From the NCBI RefSeq assembly GCF_026343295.1, contig NZ_JAPELY010000001.1, positions 1,550,001 through 1,614,000 on the forward strand: a stretch of 64,000 nt of DNA. The letters are read 5' to 3'. Under the pieces are notes generated by a model, which saw only the letters and a list, made by a program, of their open reading frames with translations, ran no database searches and was not told where the DNA came from. Positions 1 to 8,363 of this stretch are shown here, one piece after another. Origin of the DNA: Streptomyces sp. NBC_00083 (lineage in GTDB: Bacteria; Actinomycetota; Actinomycetes; Streptomycetales; Streptomycetaceae). A program made the position numbers and the translations under genes. Each line of letters starts with the position of its first letter. Position 1 is the first letter of the stretch.

Positions 1-413
1 CCGACCTCGGTCTCTTCGAGATCAACGAGGCGGCCCAGCTGGTCAGCGAGGCCGCCCACCCCGAGGCCAACATCATCTTCGGCGCGGTCATCGACGACGC
101 CCTCGGCGACGAGGTGCGGGTCACCGTCATCGCGGCCGGGTTCGACGGCGGACAGCCCCCGGCCCGCCGGGACACCGTGCTCGGCGCCGCCTCCAACAAG
201 CGCGACGAGCCCGCCCCTTCGCGGCAGTCCGAGGTGTCCCGCCCGCTCGGCGGCCTCGGCACGGTCCCGACCCGCGAGGAGCCCCCGGCCCCGCCGGTCC
301 CGGTCGAGCCCGCCCCGGTCAACGAGGCCCCGGCCCCCTCGGCCATCCCGACGGCGCGTCCCTACCCGGACAGCCAGGCCGAGGAGCTGGACGTGCCGGA
401 CTTCCTCAAGTGA
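1..413 (+). CDS. ftsZ: Cell division protein FtsZ, C-terminal part (5' end outside window)
   Basis: The frame is open from the first bases of the window and gives about 136 residues of the C-terminus of FtsZ, the tubulin-like GTPase of the division ring. The end of the C-terminal core is visible ([19 protein letters not shown], then [16 protein letters not shown]), followed by a Pro/Ala/Glu-rich flexible linker and the conserved tail peptide DVPDFLK. In actinobacteria that tail binds SepF, which is encoded three genes downstream. The GTPase domain lies outside the window. The downstream order ylmD-ylmE-sepF-yggT-divIVA is the usual 3' end of the actinobacterial division cluster, which makes the call secure. 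Confidence 0.96.
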   Translation, partial: DLGLFEINEAAQLVSEAAHPEANIIFGAVIDDALGDEVRVTVIAAGFDGGQPPARRDTVLGAASNKRDEPAPSRQSEVSRPLGGLGTVPTREEPPAPPVPVEPAPVNEAPAPSAIPTARPYPDSQAEELDVPDFLK

Positions 414-458
414 GCGAACTCCGGTGAGCCGAGCGACGTTTCGAAGCGAATCATCGAA

Positions 459-1187
459 GTGATACGAGAGCAGGGCACTGTGAGCGGCGCGCACTTCGCC
501 TTCACCGACCGGTGGGGCGGGGTGAGCGCCGTTCCGTACGAGGAGCTCAACCTCGGCGGTGCGGTGGGCGACGACCCCGCTTCGGTACGCACCAACCGTG
601 AGCTCGCCGCCAAGGGGCTCGGGCTCGACCCGGCCCGGGTGGTCTGGATGAACCAGGTGCACGGGCGCGAGGTCGCCGTCGTCGAGGACCCCTTCGCCCC
701 GGGCGACCCGGCCGCGGTGGACGCGGTGGTGACGGCGCGCCGGGGAACCGCGCTCGCCGTACTGACCGCGGACTGCACACCGGTTCTGCTCGCGGACCCG
801 GTGGCGGGGGTGGCGGGCGCCGCCCACGCGGGCCGGCCCGGAATGGTCGCGGGCGTGGTGCCCGCCGCCGTCGGGGCGATGGTCTCGCTCGGCGCGGACC
901 CGGCCCGGATCGTCGCCCGCACCGGGCCCGCCGTCTGCGGGCGGTGCTACGAAGTGCCCGAGCGGATGCGGGCCGAGGTCGCCGCGGTCGAGCCGGCCGC
1001 CTGGTCGGAGACCAGCTGGGGAACCCCGGCCGTCGACGTCACCGCCGCGGTGCTCGCACAGCTCGCCGCCCTCGGCGTCACCGACGTCGAGGCCTCGCCG
1101 GTCTGCACGCTCGAATCGCTCGACCACTTCTCGTACCGCCGCGACCGCACCACGGGGCGGCTCGCCGGATATGTCTGGCTGGACTGA
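459..1187 (+). CDS. pgeF: YlmD/PgeF (YfiH) family polyphenol oxidase / purine nucleoside phosphorylase
   Basis: The product has 242 residues, the usual length for the YfiH/YlmD (DUF152) family. Visible family blocks are WMNQVHGREVAVV, LTADCTPVLLADP, AAHAGRPG and the Cys-rich GPAVCGRCYEV. These supply the His/Cys metal ligands of the active site. Members were first described as laccase-like enzymes; later work found purine nucleoside phosphorylase/deaminase activity, and E. coli PgeF edits peptidoglycan precursors. The start is the GTG at 459; an internal GTG at 480 (SGAHFAF) is a possible alternative. It lies 45 bp after ftsZ and 6 bp before the next gene, so it is probably co-transcribed with the division genes. 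The physiological role in Streptomyces is not established. Confidence 0.92.
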   Translation: MIREQGTVSGAHFAFTDRWGGVSAVPYEELNLGGAVGDDPASVRTNRELAAKGLGLDPARVVWMNQVHGREVAVVEDPFAPGDPAAVDAVVTARRGTALAVLTADCTPVLLADPVAGVAGAAHAGRPGMVAGVVPAAVGAMVSLGADPARIVARTGPAVCGRCYEVPERMRAEVAAVEPAAWSETSWGTPAVDVTAAVLAQLAALGVTDVEASPVCTLESLDHFSYRRDRTTGRLAGYVWLD

Positions 1188-1193
1188 CGACTC

Positions 1194-1913
1194 ATGACGG
1201 ATCGCAAGACCGAACTCGCCTCGAACCTGGCCCGGGTGGAGGAACGTATCGCTTCCGCCTGCGCGGCGGCCGGGCGCGAGCGCGCGGACGTGACCCTCAT
1301 CGTGGTCACCAAGACCTACCCGGCGAGCGATGTGCGCCTGCTGCACGAACTGGGGGTGCGCGAGGTCGCGGAGAACCGTGACCAGGACGCCGCTCCCAAG
1401 GCGGCGGCCTGCGCAGACCTCGATCTGACCTGGCACTTCGTGGGACAGCTCCAGACCAACAAGGTACGGTCCGTGGCGAGTTATGCCGATATGGTGCAGT
1501 CGGTCGACCGGGACAAGCTGGCCGGCTCGCTCTCCACGGCGGCGGTCCGCGCCGGTCGCGAGCTCGGCTGCCTCATCCAGGTCGCCCTGGACGCGGAGTC
1601 CGGCGAGCGCGGGGAGCGCGGCGGCGTGGCTCCGGACGGGATCGAGGAGTTGGCGGCGTCGATCGCCGAGGCGCCGGGGCTCCGGCTCGACGGTCTGATG
1701 ACGGTGGCGCCGCTGGCCGGGGAGTACGCCGGAAGGCAACGGGCCGCCTTCGAGCGGCTGCTGGAATTCTCATCCCGCCTGCGCGCGGCCCATCCGGCTG
1801 CGAACATGGTGTCAGCAGGGATGAGTGCGGACCTCGAAGAGGCCGTTGCGGCCGGAGCGACACATGTACGCGTCGGAACGGCGGTACTCGGAGTCCGACC
1901 CCGGCTCGGGTAA
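1194..1913 (+). CDS. YggS/YlmE family pyridoxal-5'-phosphate homeostasis protein
   Basis: The 239-residue product is a PLP-binding protein of the YggS/PROSC family, a single-domain TIM barrel resembling the N-terminal domain of alanine racemase. The PLP-binding lysine lies in [13 protein letters not shown] (about residue 40), followed by the typical VAENR and [13 protein letters not shown] blocks. The C-terminal [13 protein letters not shown] and [11 protein letters not shown] segments bind the cofactor phosphate. Family members buffer PLP and affect amino- and keto-acid balance; no enzymatic activity is proven. The ATG start is 6 bp after pgeF. It is the ylmE of the actinobacterial division cluster and lies just upstream of sepF. 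Confidence 0.93.
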   Translation: MTDRKTELASNLARVEERIASACAAAGRERADVTLIVVTKTYPASDVRLLHELGVREVAENRDQDAAPKAAACADLDLTWHFVGQLQTNKVRSVASYADMVQSVDRDKLAGSLSTAAVRAGRELGCLIQVALDAESGERGERGGVAPDGIEELAASIAEAPGLRLDGLMTVAPLAGEYAGRQRAAFERLLEFSSRLRAAHPAANMVSAGMSADLEEAVAAGATHVRVGTAVLGVRPRLG

Positions 1914-2053
1914 CGTCGCCAAGCAAGTCGGACCACAGCAGAAAATATGGTCATTCCCACTCTTCGGTGGGCAGACCGCGTGGATCGTGGGCCCTTGATG
2001 ACGCTGCCACTCGGCGACAGGAGCGATCCACCACAGAGCGGAGGAATCTGAGC

Positions 2054-2674
2054 ATGGCCGGCGCGATGCGCAAGATGGCGGTCTACCTCGGCCTCGTGGA
2101 GGACGATGGGTACGACGGCCGGGGGTTCGACCCCGACGACGATTTCGAACCCGAGCCCGAACCGGAGCGCGACCGTCGGCGGCACCAGCCCCCGCACCAG
2201 TCGTCCCCGCTCCAGGACGAACGGGACGAACCGGTACGAGTAACTCAGCCTCCAGCGCCGAGAGAACCGGTTCAGCTATCGGTAGAAAGCGGACGACCGG
2301 CGCGAATTGCACCCGTGGCGTCCATCACACCTGAACGTCCGAGCCTGGAGAAGAACGCACCGGTGATCATGCCCAAGGTCGTGTCCGAGCGGGAGCCGTA
2401 CCGCATCACCACGCTGCACCCGCGGACCTACAACGAGGCCCGTACCATCGGGGAACACTTCCGCGAGGGCACCCCGGTGATCATGAACCTCACCGAGATG
2501 GACGACACCGACGCGAAGCGACTTGTCGACTTTGCCGCCGGTCTGGTCTTCGGCCTGCACGGCAGCATTGAACGTGTGACGCAGAAGGTGTTCCTGCTGT
2601 CTCCTGCTAACGTCGATGTCACGGCGGAGGACAAGGCCCGCATCGCAGAGGGCGGATTCTTCAACCAGAGCTGA
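2054..2674 (+). CDS. sepF: Cell division protein SepF
   Basis: SepF is a membrane-associated partner of FtsZ that tethers and aligns the Z ring; it binds the FtsZ C-terminal tail. The product has 206 residues. It begins [17 protein letters not shown], an amphipathic N-terminal helix expected to bind membrane. An acidic, Pro/Arg-rich linker follows to about residue 110. The SepF core comes next ([50 protein letters not shown]). The frame stays open to 1967, but the ATG at 2054 has a good ribosome-binding site (GGAGGA at 2040-2045 region) and the canonical N-terminus. A 140-bp gap after ylmE suggests a separate promoter; a TATGGT sequence at 1946-1951 could be a -10, without a convincing -35. 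Confidence 0.95.
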   Translation: MAGAMRKMAVYLGLVEDDGYDGRGFDPDDDFEPEPEPERDRRRHQPPHQSSPLQDERDEPVRVTQPPAPREPVQLSVESGRPARIAPVASITPERPSLEKNAPVIMPKVVSEREPYRITTLHPRTYNEARTIGEHFREGTPVIMNLTEMDDTDAKRLVDFAAGLVFGLHGSIERVTQKVFLLSPANVDVTAEDKARIAEGGFFNQS

Positions 2675-2745
2675 GAACACGACACCGGGAACGAACCGGC
2701 CGACAGTGGCCGGAGCTTTGAAGCAAGGGGAGAGGGAAGCGCGAG

Positions 2746-3030
2746 ATGGGCGTCGCACTACAGGTGGTCTACATCGCGCTGATGTGCTTCCTCATCGTGC
2801 TGATCTTCCGGCTCGTCATGGACTACGTCTTCCAGTTCGCCCGTTCATGGCAACCCGGTAAGGCGATGGTGGTCGTTCTTGAGGCCACCTACACTGTCAC
2901 CGATCCACCGCTCAAGCTTCTGCGGCGGTTCATTCCGCCGCTGCGTCTCGGGGGCGTGGCACTCGACCTGTCCTTCTTCGTTCTGATGATCATCGTCTAC
3001 ATCCTGATCAGCATCGTGGTCAGGTTGTGA
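2746..3030 (+). CDS. YggT/YlmG family small membrane protein
   Basis: This 94-residue protein has two strongly hydrophobic segments, about residues 3-25 (VVYIALMCFLIVLIFRLVMD) and 68-92 (LSFFVLMIIVYILISIVVRL). Between them is the family signature around YTVTDPPLKLLRRFIPP. YggT/YlmG proteins always sit in the sepF-divIVA stretch of Gram-positive division clusters; a role in division or membrane organisation is inferred from that linkage and not proven biochemically. A GGGAGAGGGAAG purine-rich ribosome-binding site precedes the ATG. It lies 71 bp after sepF and 49 bp before divIVA, consistent with one transcription unit. Confidence 0.93.
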   Translation: MGVALQVVYIALMCFLIVLIFRLVMDYVFQFARSWQPGKAMVVVLEATYTVTDPPLKLLRRFIPPLRLGGVALDLSFFVLMIIVYILISIVVRL

Positions 3031-3079
3031 ACGATTCGGTCCTGCCGACTGCCGACGACTACGTAGAGGTGAAGAAGAG

Positions 3080-4285
3080 ATGCCGCTGACCCCCGAGGAC
3101 GTGCGGAACAAGCAGTTCACGACGGTCCGCCTCCGAGAAGGCTATGACGAGGACGAGGTCGATGCCTTCCTCGACGAAGTCGAGTCGGAGCTGACCCGAC
3201 TGCTCCGTGAGAACGAGGATCTGCGCGCCAAGCTGGCCGCCGCCACCCGCGCCGCCGCGCAGAACCAGCAGCAGCAGGGCATGCGCAAGCCGGAGCAGCA
3301 GGACGGCCGAGGGCCCGGCGCCCCCGTCCCCGCGGCCATATCCGGTCCGCCGCAGGTCCAGCAGCAGCAGCCGCAGATGGGCCCGCCCCAGCTGCCGAGC
3401 GGTGCGCCGCAGCTGCCCGCGGGCCCCGGTGGCCACGGCCCGCAGGGCCAGCACGGCCAGGGCCCCATGGGCCAGGGTCCGATGGGTCAGGGCCCCATGG
3501 GTCAGGGTCCGATGGGCCAGAACCCGATGGGCCAGAACCAGATGGGCCAGAACCAGCTGGGTCAGGGCCCCATGGGCCAGAACCAGCTCGGCCAGGGCCC
3601 CATGGGCCAGCAGATGGGCGGCCCCATGGGCGGCCACGGTCCGCAGATGGGACAGCCGGCCCAGGCGCCCGGTGGCGACAGCGCCGCCCGTGTGCTCTCG
3701 CTCGCGCAGCAGACCGCCGACCAGGCGATCGCGGAGGCCCGTTCCGAGGCCAACAAGATCGTCGGTGAGGCCCGGTCGCGCGCCGAGGGCCTGGAGCGCG
3801 ACGCCCGTGCCAAGGCGGACGCCCTGGAGCGGGACGCGCAGGAGAAGCACCGCGTCGCGATGGGCTCCCTGGAGTCCGCCCGCGCCACGCTGGAGCGCAA
3901 GGTCGAGGACCTGCGGGGCTTCGAGCGCGAGTACCGCACGCGTCTGAAGTCGTACCTGGAGTCGCAGCTGCGCCAGCTGGAGACCCAGGCCGACGACTCG
4001 CTCGCGCCGCCGCGCACCCCGGCGACGGCCTCGCTGCCGCCGGCTCCGCAGATGAGCGGCTCCATGGCGTCGGCCGGTGCCGGTTCGATGGGGCACCAGA
4101 TGGGTGGCCAGCCGTCCATGGGCGGTCAGCAGTCCATGCCGAGCGGGCCCTCCTACGGCGGCCAGCAGCAGATGTCGCCGGCCATGACGCAGCCGATGGC
4201 TCCGGTGCGGCCGCAGGGGCCCTCGCCCATGCAGCAGGCGCCGTCGCCGATGCGCGGGTTCCTGATCGACGAGGACGACAACTGA
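3080..4285 (+). CDS. divIVA: Polar growth determinant DivIVA (Wag31-like)
   Basis: DivIVA is the coiled-coil scaffold that marks hyphal tips and directs polar growth in actinobacteria. The N-terminal membrane-binding domain is canonical (MPLTPEDVRNKQFTTVRLRE, then DEVDAFLDEVESELTRLL). A Gln/Pro/Gly/Met-rich linker follows, about residues 55-200, with many copies of GPMGQ or NPMGQ. The main coiled coil runs about residues 205-310 (AEARSEANKIVGEARSRAEG, ESARATLERKVEDLRG). A second Met/Gly/Gln-rich tail ends LIDEDDN. At 401 residues it is much longer than Bacillus DivIVA and typical of Streptomyces. The start has an AGGTGAAGAAG ribosome-binding site. A strong hairpin follows at 4330-4366. Confidence 0.97.
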   Translation: MPLTPEDVRNKQFTTVRLREGYDEDEVDAFLDEVESELTRLLRENEDLRAKLAAATRAAAQNQQQQGMRKPEQQDGRGPGAPVPAAISGPPQVQQQQPQMGPPQLPSGAPQLPAGPGGHGPQGQHGQGPMGQGPMGQGPMGQGPMGQNPMGQNQMGQNQLGQGPMGQNQLGQGPMGQQMGGPMGGHGPQMGQPAQAPGGDSAARVLSLAQQTADQAIAEARSEANKIVGEARSRAEGLERDARAKADALERDAQEKHRVAMGSLESARATLERKVEDLRGFEREYRTRLKSYLESQLRQLETQADDSLAPPRTPATASLPPAPQMSGSMASAGAGSMGHQMGGQPSMGGQQSMPSGPSYGGQQQMSPAMTQPMAPVRPQGPSPMQQAPSPMRGFLIDEDDN

Positions 4286-4329
4286 CGGGCTCTACGCGCG
4301 TGCGCCGCGCGTAGCCGTCGGCAGGCTGC

Positions 4330-4366
4330 AAGGGCCGGTACCGGGTTCCCCCCGGTACCGGCCCTT
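4330..4366. terminator. Perfect hairpin terminator after divIVA
   Basis: A 16-bp perfect inverted repeat (arms 4330-4345 and 4351-4366, AAGGGCCGGTACCGGG and its complement) encloses a 5-nt loop. It sits 45 bp after the divIVA stop, so it should end transcription of the division cluster. No long T-tract follows, which is normal in Streptomyces. Confidence 0.85.
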
Positions 4367-4439
4367 CGCCGTACCCGGCGGGCGGGTCGCCTGCGGCGGG
4401 CCCTCCGGGGGGAGTTCATCGTCTGCGGGCCGTGGGGGC

Positions 4440-4560
4440 CGTTCGCGCAGTTCCCCGCGCCCCTGGCGATCCCGGGTACGGGCAACCTCAGCCCGTCCGG
4501 CGTTTGAGGACGAGCGCCCCTGAGGCGCGAACGGGGGTCTGGGGGCGGAGCCCCCAGCGT
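4440..4560. repeat. Dispersed Streptomyces intergenic repeat elements
   Basis: The gene-free stretch 4286-4660 holds recognisable Streptomyces dispersed motifs. One is CGCAGTTCCCCGCGCCCCT at about 4447-4464. Another is CGTCCGGCGTTTGAGGACGA at about 4494-4513. Two small hairpins are present: ACGGGC-N7-GCCCGT at 4478-4496 and CTGGGGGC-GGA-GCCCCCAG at 4539-4557. Near-identical strings occur in intergenic regions of many Streptomyces genomes. They carry no coding potential that I trust and probably act as RNA-structure or insertion-type repeats between convergent genes. Confidence 0.6.
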
Positions 4561-4609
4561 CCTTCAGCCCCCGGAGGGTCTCGGGAAGGGGCGGGGCGGG
4601 GGTAGACAA

Positions 4610-4641
4610 CGGCCCGCCCCCACGACCGTGGGGGCGGGCCG
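4610..4641. terminator. Hairpin terminator after ileS
   Basis: A 15-bp GC-only perfect stem (arms 4610-4624 and 4627-4641, CGGCCCGCCCCCACG and complement) lies 20 bp beyond the ileS stop codon, which is on the minus strand. With the hairpin after divIVA it separates two convergent transcripts. Confidence 0.8.
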
Positions 4642-4660
4642 CCGCGACCGTTGGCCGGCG

Positions 4661-7600
4661 TTACACCTTGCGGAGGCGGAACGTCAGGGACAGGGGCTCG
4701 TCCCTGAACGGGGCGCCGTACGAGGCGTCCGCGGCGCCGGCGGCGTAATCCGTGGCCAGAACCTCGTCCGCGATCAGCGACTCGTGGGCCGAGAGCGCCG
4801 AGGCGACCTCCGGGTCCGTGGACTCCCACCGCACCGCGATCCGGTCCGCCACATCGAGCCCGCTGTTCTTGCGCGCCTCCTGGATCAGCCGGATCGCGTC
4901 ACGGGCCAGGCCCGCGAGGCGCAGCTCCGGGGTGATCTCCAGGTCGAGGGCGACCGTGGCGCCGGAGTCGGACGCCACCGACCAGCCCTCGCGCGGGGTC
5001 TCGGTGATGATGACCTCGTCGGGGGCGAGCGACACGGACTCGCCGCCGACCTCGACCGTCGCCGTGCCCGTGTCGCGCAGGGAGGCCGAGAGGGCCGCCG
5101 CGTCGGCCGCGGCCACGGCCTTCGCCACGTCCTGCACGCCCTTGCCGAACCGCTTGCCGAGCGCCCGGAAGTTCGCCTTCGCCGTGGTGTCGACCAGGGA
5201 GCCGCCCACCTCGGAGAGGGAGGCCAGCGACTCCACGTTCAGCTCCTCCGTGATCTGCGCGTGCAGCTCGGGGGAGAGGGCCTCGAAGCCCGCCACCGCG
5301 ACCAGGGCCCGGGAGAGCGGCTGGCGCGTCTTGACGCCCGACTCCGCACGCGTCGCGCGCCCCAGCTCCACCAGGCGGCGCACCAGCGCCATCTGGCGCG
5401 ACAGCGCCGGGTCGATCGCCGAGGTGTCGGCCTGCGGCCAGGTCGAGAGGTGGATGGACTCCGGGGCGTCCGGCGTCACCGGCACCACCATGTCCTGCCA
5501 GACCCGCTCGGCGATGAACGGCGTCAGCGGAGCCATCAGCCGGGTGACCGTCTCGACCACGTCGTGCAGGGTGCGCAGCGCCGCCTTGTCGCCCTGCCAG
5601 AAGCGGCGGCGCGAGCGGCGTACGTACCAGTTGGAGAGGTCGTCGACGAAGGAGGAGAGCGCCTTGCCGGCCTTCTGGGTGTCGTACGCCTCAAGGGCCG
5701 AAGTGACCTGCTCGACCAGCGAGTTGAGCTCGCCGAGCAGCCAGCGGTCGAGCACCGTGCGGTCGGCCGGGGCCGGGTCCGCCGCGCTCGGCGCCCAGCC
5801 GGACGTGCGGGCGTACAGGGCCTGGAAGGCGACCGTGTTCCAGTACGTGAGGAGCGTCTTGCGGACGACCTCCTGGATGGTGCCGTGGCCGACCCGGCGC
5901 GCGGCCCACGGGGAGCCCCCGGCCGCCATGAACCAGCGCACCGCGTCGGCGCCGTGCTGGTCCATCAGCGGGATCGGGTCCAGGGTGTTGCCCAGGTGCT
6001 TGGACATCTTGCGGCCGTCCTCGGCGAGGATGTGGCCGAGGCAGACCACGTTCTCGTAACTGGACTTGTCGAAGACCAGGGTGCCGACCGCCATCAGCGT
6101 GTAGAACCAGCCGCGGGTCTGGTCGATGGCCTCGGAGATGAACTGCGCCGGGTAGCGGCTCTCGAACAGCTCCTTGTTCTGGTGCGGGTAGCCGTACTGC
6201 GCGAACGGCATCGAACCCGAGTCGTACCAGGCGTCGATGACCTCGGGCACGCGCACCGCTTCGAGCGAGCAGCCCTCGGCGGTGCAGGTGAACGTCACCT
6301 CGTCGATGTACGGGCGGTGCGGGTCGAGCGAGGACTGGTCGGTGCCGGTCAGCTCCGTCAGCTCGGCGCGCGAGCCGACGCACGTCAGGTGGTTCTCCTC
6401 GCAGCGCCAGATGGGCAGCGGGGTGCCCCAGTACCGGTTGCGGGAGAGCGCCCAGTCGATGTTGTTCTTCAGCCAGTCGCCGAAGCGGCCCTCCTTGACC
6501 GAGTCGGGGAACCAGTTGGTCTTCTCGTTCTCCCGCAGCATCGCGTCCTTGACGGCGGTGGTGCGGATGTACCAGGACGGCTGCGCGTAGTACAGCAGCG
6601 CGGTGTGGCAGCGCCAGCAGTGCGGGTAGCTGTGCTCGTACGGGACGTGGCGGAAGAGGAGGCCGCGCTCCTTGAGGTCCTCGGTGAGCTTCTCGTCGGC
6701 TTTCTTGAAGAAGACGCCGCCGACCAGCGGGACGTCCTCCTCGAAGGTGCCGTCGGGGCGGACCGGGTTCACCACCGGCAGGCCGTACGCCTTGCAGACC
6801 AGGAGGTCGTCGGCGCCGAAGGCGGGGGACTGGTGGACCAGACCCGTGCCGTCCTCGGTCGTGACGTACTCGGCGTTCACCACGTAGTGGGCGGGCTCGG
6901 GGAACTCGACCAGCTCGAAGGGGCGCTGGTAGGTCCAGCGCTCCATGTCGGCGCCGGTGAACGACTGGCCGGTGGTCTCCCAGTTCTCGCCGAGGGCCTT
7001 CGCCAGGAGCGGCTCGGCGACGACGAGCTTCTCCTCGCCGTCGGTCGCGACGACGTAGGTGACCTCGGGGTGGGCCGCGACCGCCGTGTTGGACACCAGG
7101 GTCCAGGGGGTCGTCGTCCACACCAGGAGCGCCGCCTCGCCGGCGAGCGGGCCGCCGGTCAGCGGGAACCGGACGAAGACCGACGGGTCGACGACGGTCT
7201 CGTAGCCCTGCGCCAGCTCGTGGTCCGAGAGGCCGGTGCCGCAGCGCGGGCACCAGGGGGCGACGCGGTGGTCCTGGACCAGCAGGCCCTTGTTGAAGAT
7301 CTCCTTCAGGGACCACCACACGGACTCGACGTACTGCGGGTCCATCGTGCGGTAGGCGTCGTCCAGGTCGACCCAGTACCCCATCCGCGTGGTGAGGTCG
7401 GCGAAGGCGTCGGTGTGGCGGGTCACGGACTCGCGGCACTTGGCGTTGAACTCGGCGATGCCGTACGCCTCGATGTCCTTCTTGCCGGTGAAGCCGAGCT
7501 CCTTCTCGACCGCCAGCTCGACGGGCAGGCCGTGGCAGTCCCAGCCGGCCTTGCGGGCCACGTGGTAGCCCTGCATCGTGCGGAAGCGGGGGAAGACGTC

Positions 7601-7801
7601 CTTGAAGACGCGGGCCTCGATGTGGTGGGCGCCCGGCATGCCGTTGGCGGTGGGCGGGCCCTCGTAGAAGACCCACTCGGGGCGGCCCTCGGACTGTTCG
7701 AGGCTCTTGGCGAAGACCTTGGACTGCTCCCAGAAGTCGAGCACGGCGTGCTCCAGGGCGGGCAGGTCTACCTGGGCGGGCACCTGGCGGTACTGCGACA
7801 T
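4661..7801 (-). CDS. ileS: Isoleucyl-tRNA synthetase, long (eukaryote-like) type
   Basis: IleS charges tRNA-Ile in the cytoplasm. The 1046-residue product is longer than the roughly 930-residue common bacterial form and resembles the eukaryote-like class. The class I nucleotide-binding region is near residues 45-75 (PPTANGMPGAHHIEARVF, a HIGH-type motif). The editing (CP1) domain follows in the middle. The KMSKS loop is near residue 597 (GRKMSKHLGNTLDP), and the anticodon-binding domain and C-terminal extension come last. The start is the ATG at 7801 (MSQYRQVPAQVDLPAL), preceded by GGAGG at 7814-7810. The longer open frame to 7918 is untranslated leader that contains a T-box riboswitch. Expression is therefore expected to rise when uncharged tRNA-Ile accumulates. 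Confidence 0.97.
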   Translation of the reverse strand: MSQYRQVPAQVDLPALEHAVLDFWEQSKVFAKSLEQSEGRPEWVFYEGPPTANGMPGAHHIEARVFKDVFPRFRTMQGYHVARKAGWDCHGLPVELAVEKELGFTGKKDIEAYGIAEFNAKCRESVTRHTDAFADLTTRMGYWVDLDDAYRTMDPQYVESVWWSLKEIFNKGLLVQDHRVAPWCPRCGTGLSDHELAQGYETVVDPSVFVRFPLTGGPLAGEAALLVWTTTPWTLVSNTAVAAHPEVTYVVATDGEEKLVVAEPLLAKALGENWETTGQSFTGADMERWTYQRPFELVEFPEPAHYVVNAEYVTTEDGTGLVHQSPAFGADDLLVCKAYGLPVVNPVRPDGTFEEDVPLVGGVFFKKADEKLTEDLKERGLLFRHVPYEHSYPHCWRCHTALLYYAQPSWYIRTTAVKDAMLRENEKTNWFPDSVKEGRFGDWLKNNIDWALSRNRYWGTPLPIWRCEENHLTCVGSRAELTELTGTDQSSLDPHRPYIDEVTFTCTAEGCSLEAVRVPEVIDAWYDSGSMPFAQYGYPHQNKELFESRYPAQFISEAIDQTRGWFYTLMAVGTLVFDKSSYENVVCLGHILAEDGRKMSKHLGNTLDPIPLMDQHGADAVRWFMAAGGSPWAARRVGHGTIQEVVRKTLLTYWNTVAFQALYARTSGWAPSAADPAPADRTVLDRWLLGELNSLVEQVTSALEAYDTQKAGKALSSFVDDLSNWYVRRSRRRFWQGDKAALRTLHDVVETVTRLMAPLTPFIAERVWQDMVVPVTPDAPESIHLSTWPQADTSAIDPALSRQMALVRRLVELGRATRAESGVKTRQPLSRALVAVAGFEALSPELHAQITEELNVESLASLSEVGGSLVDTTAKANFRALGKRFGKGVQDVAKAVAAADAAALSASLRDTGTATVEVGGESVSLAPDEVIITETPREGWSVASDSGATVALDLEITPELRLAGLARDAIRLIQEARKNSGLDVADRIAVRWESTDPEVASALSAHESLIADEVLATDYAAGAADASYGAPFRDEPLSLTFRLRKV

Positions 7802-7802
7802 C

Positions 7803-8010
7803 CGTTCATCCTCCGGCGGATCATCGTGCGACTCCGTCGAAGGGACGAGAGCGGGCCCACGTGGGGCGCTCCCGCGGTACCACCCTCCTTGGCGGTGTGC
7901 GGAACACCGCCCCCTCATTGGGGCGCGAAGCCGGGTCTACTGGACCCCGGGGACCCGGGGTCGTTCTTCCGGCGGCTCGGGGGTGATCTTCACCGCGCGC
8001 TCGCCTCCGG
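7803..8010 (-). promoter_or_regulatory. T-box riboswitch (Ile, AUC specifier) in the ileS leader
   Basis: On the minus strand the leader contains the T-box core GGGTGGTACCGCGGGAGC (about 7886-7869). Its TGG-ACC bulge pairs with the free 3' end of uncharged tRNA. About 100 nt upstream the sequence GGTGAAGATCACC (7994-7982) presents ATC, an Ile codon, as specifier at 7987-7985 in a short stem-loop. Downstream, GGAGG at 7814-7810 is the ileS ribosome-binding site. Actinobacterial ileS T-boxes with a very short stem I are known to control translation by hiding or freeing this site, and the layout here matches. Exact boundaries are estimated. A possible -10 (TACACT at 8089-8084) lies upstream, without a good -35. 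Confidence 0.88.
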
Positions 8011-8285
8011 GCTCACACCGTCCCCGGATCGCTCTTGGCTGCGTACGCCGCTACTCGTCCCGTCCACGCCTCTCGCTGGGGCCAGTGTACGGGGCTCGGA
8101 GAAGGGCGGCCCACCGGATTTCGGGCGGGCCGCGCGGGGGCGGCGCGTGACCCGAATGGCCATACGGGCCGGGACGCTCCCGTGACCCGCCCGTACGGCG
8201 GATTCGCCGGGCCGGGAGCTGGGCACAACCGATGCAGGTTCGCCGTGTCCCCCGCCGGGGCGGGGCGAACCGGCGGCGTGCCCCG

Positions 8286-8314
8286 TTGCCGCGGGCCTGG
8301 AGTCGATTTATCGT
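8286..8314 (+). promoter_or_regulatory. Likely housekeeping promoter of the DksA-like gene
   Basis: TTGCCG at 8286-8291 and TATCGT at 8309-8314 are separated by 17 bp, a good match to Streptomyces sigma-HrdB promoters (TTGACN / TANNNT). Transcription would start near 8321, about 43 nt before the ATG at 8364. A small palindrome TCACA-ATA-TGTGA (8338-8350) lies in the leader. Upstream (8100-8285) I see nothing else except the divergent ileS leader. Confidence 0.55.
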
Positions 8315-8363
8315 CCCAGCACGATTCGCGAGCAAGATCACAATATGTGAAGGGGCCGCGGCC

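Noticed and set aside
3440..3660. CRISPR-like array in divIVA
   Set aside because: The repeats are in frame, contiguous and of coding composition; there are no unique spacers and no cas genes.
4628..8185. 1185-codon plus-strand frame opposite ileS
   Set aside because: It mirrors ileS codons exactly, has Arg/Gly/Leu-rich composition with no domain, and ileS itself is unambiguous.
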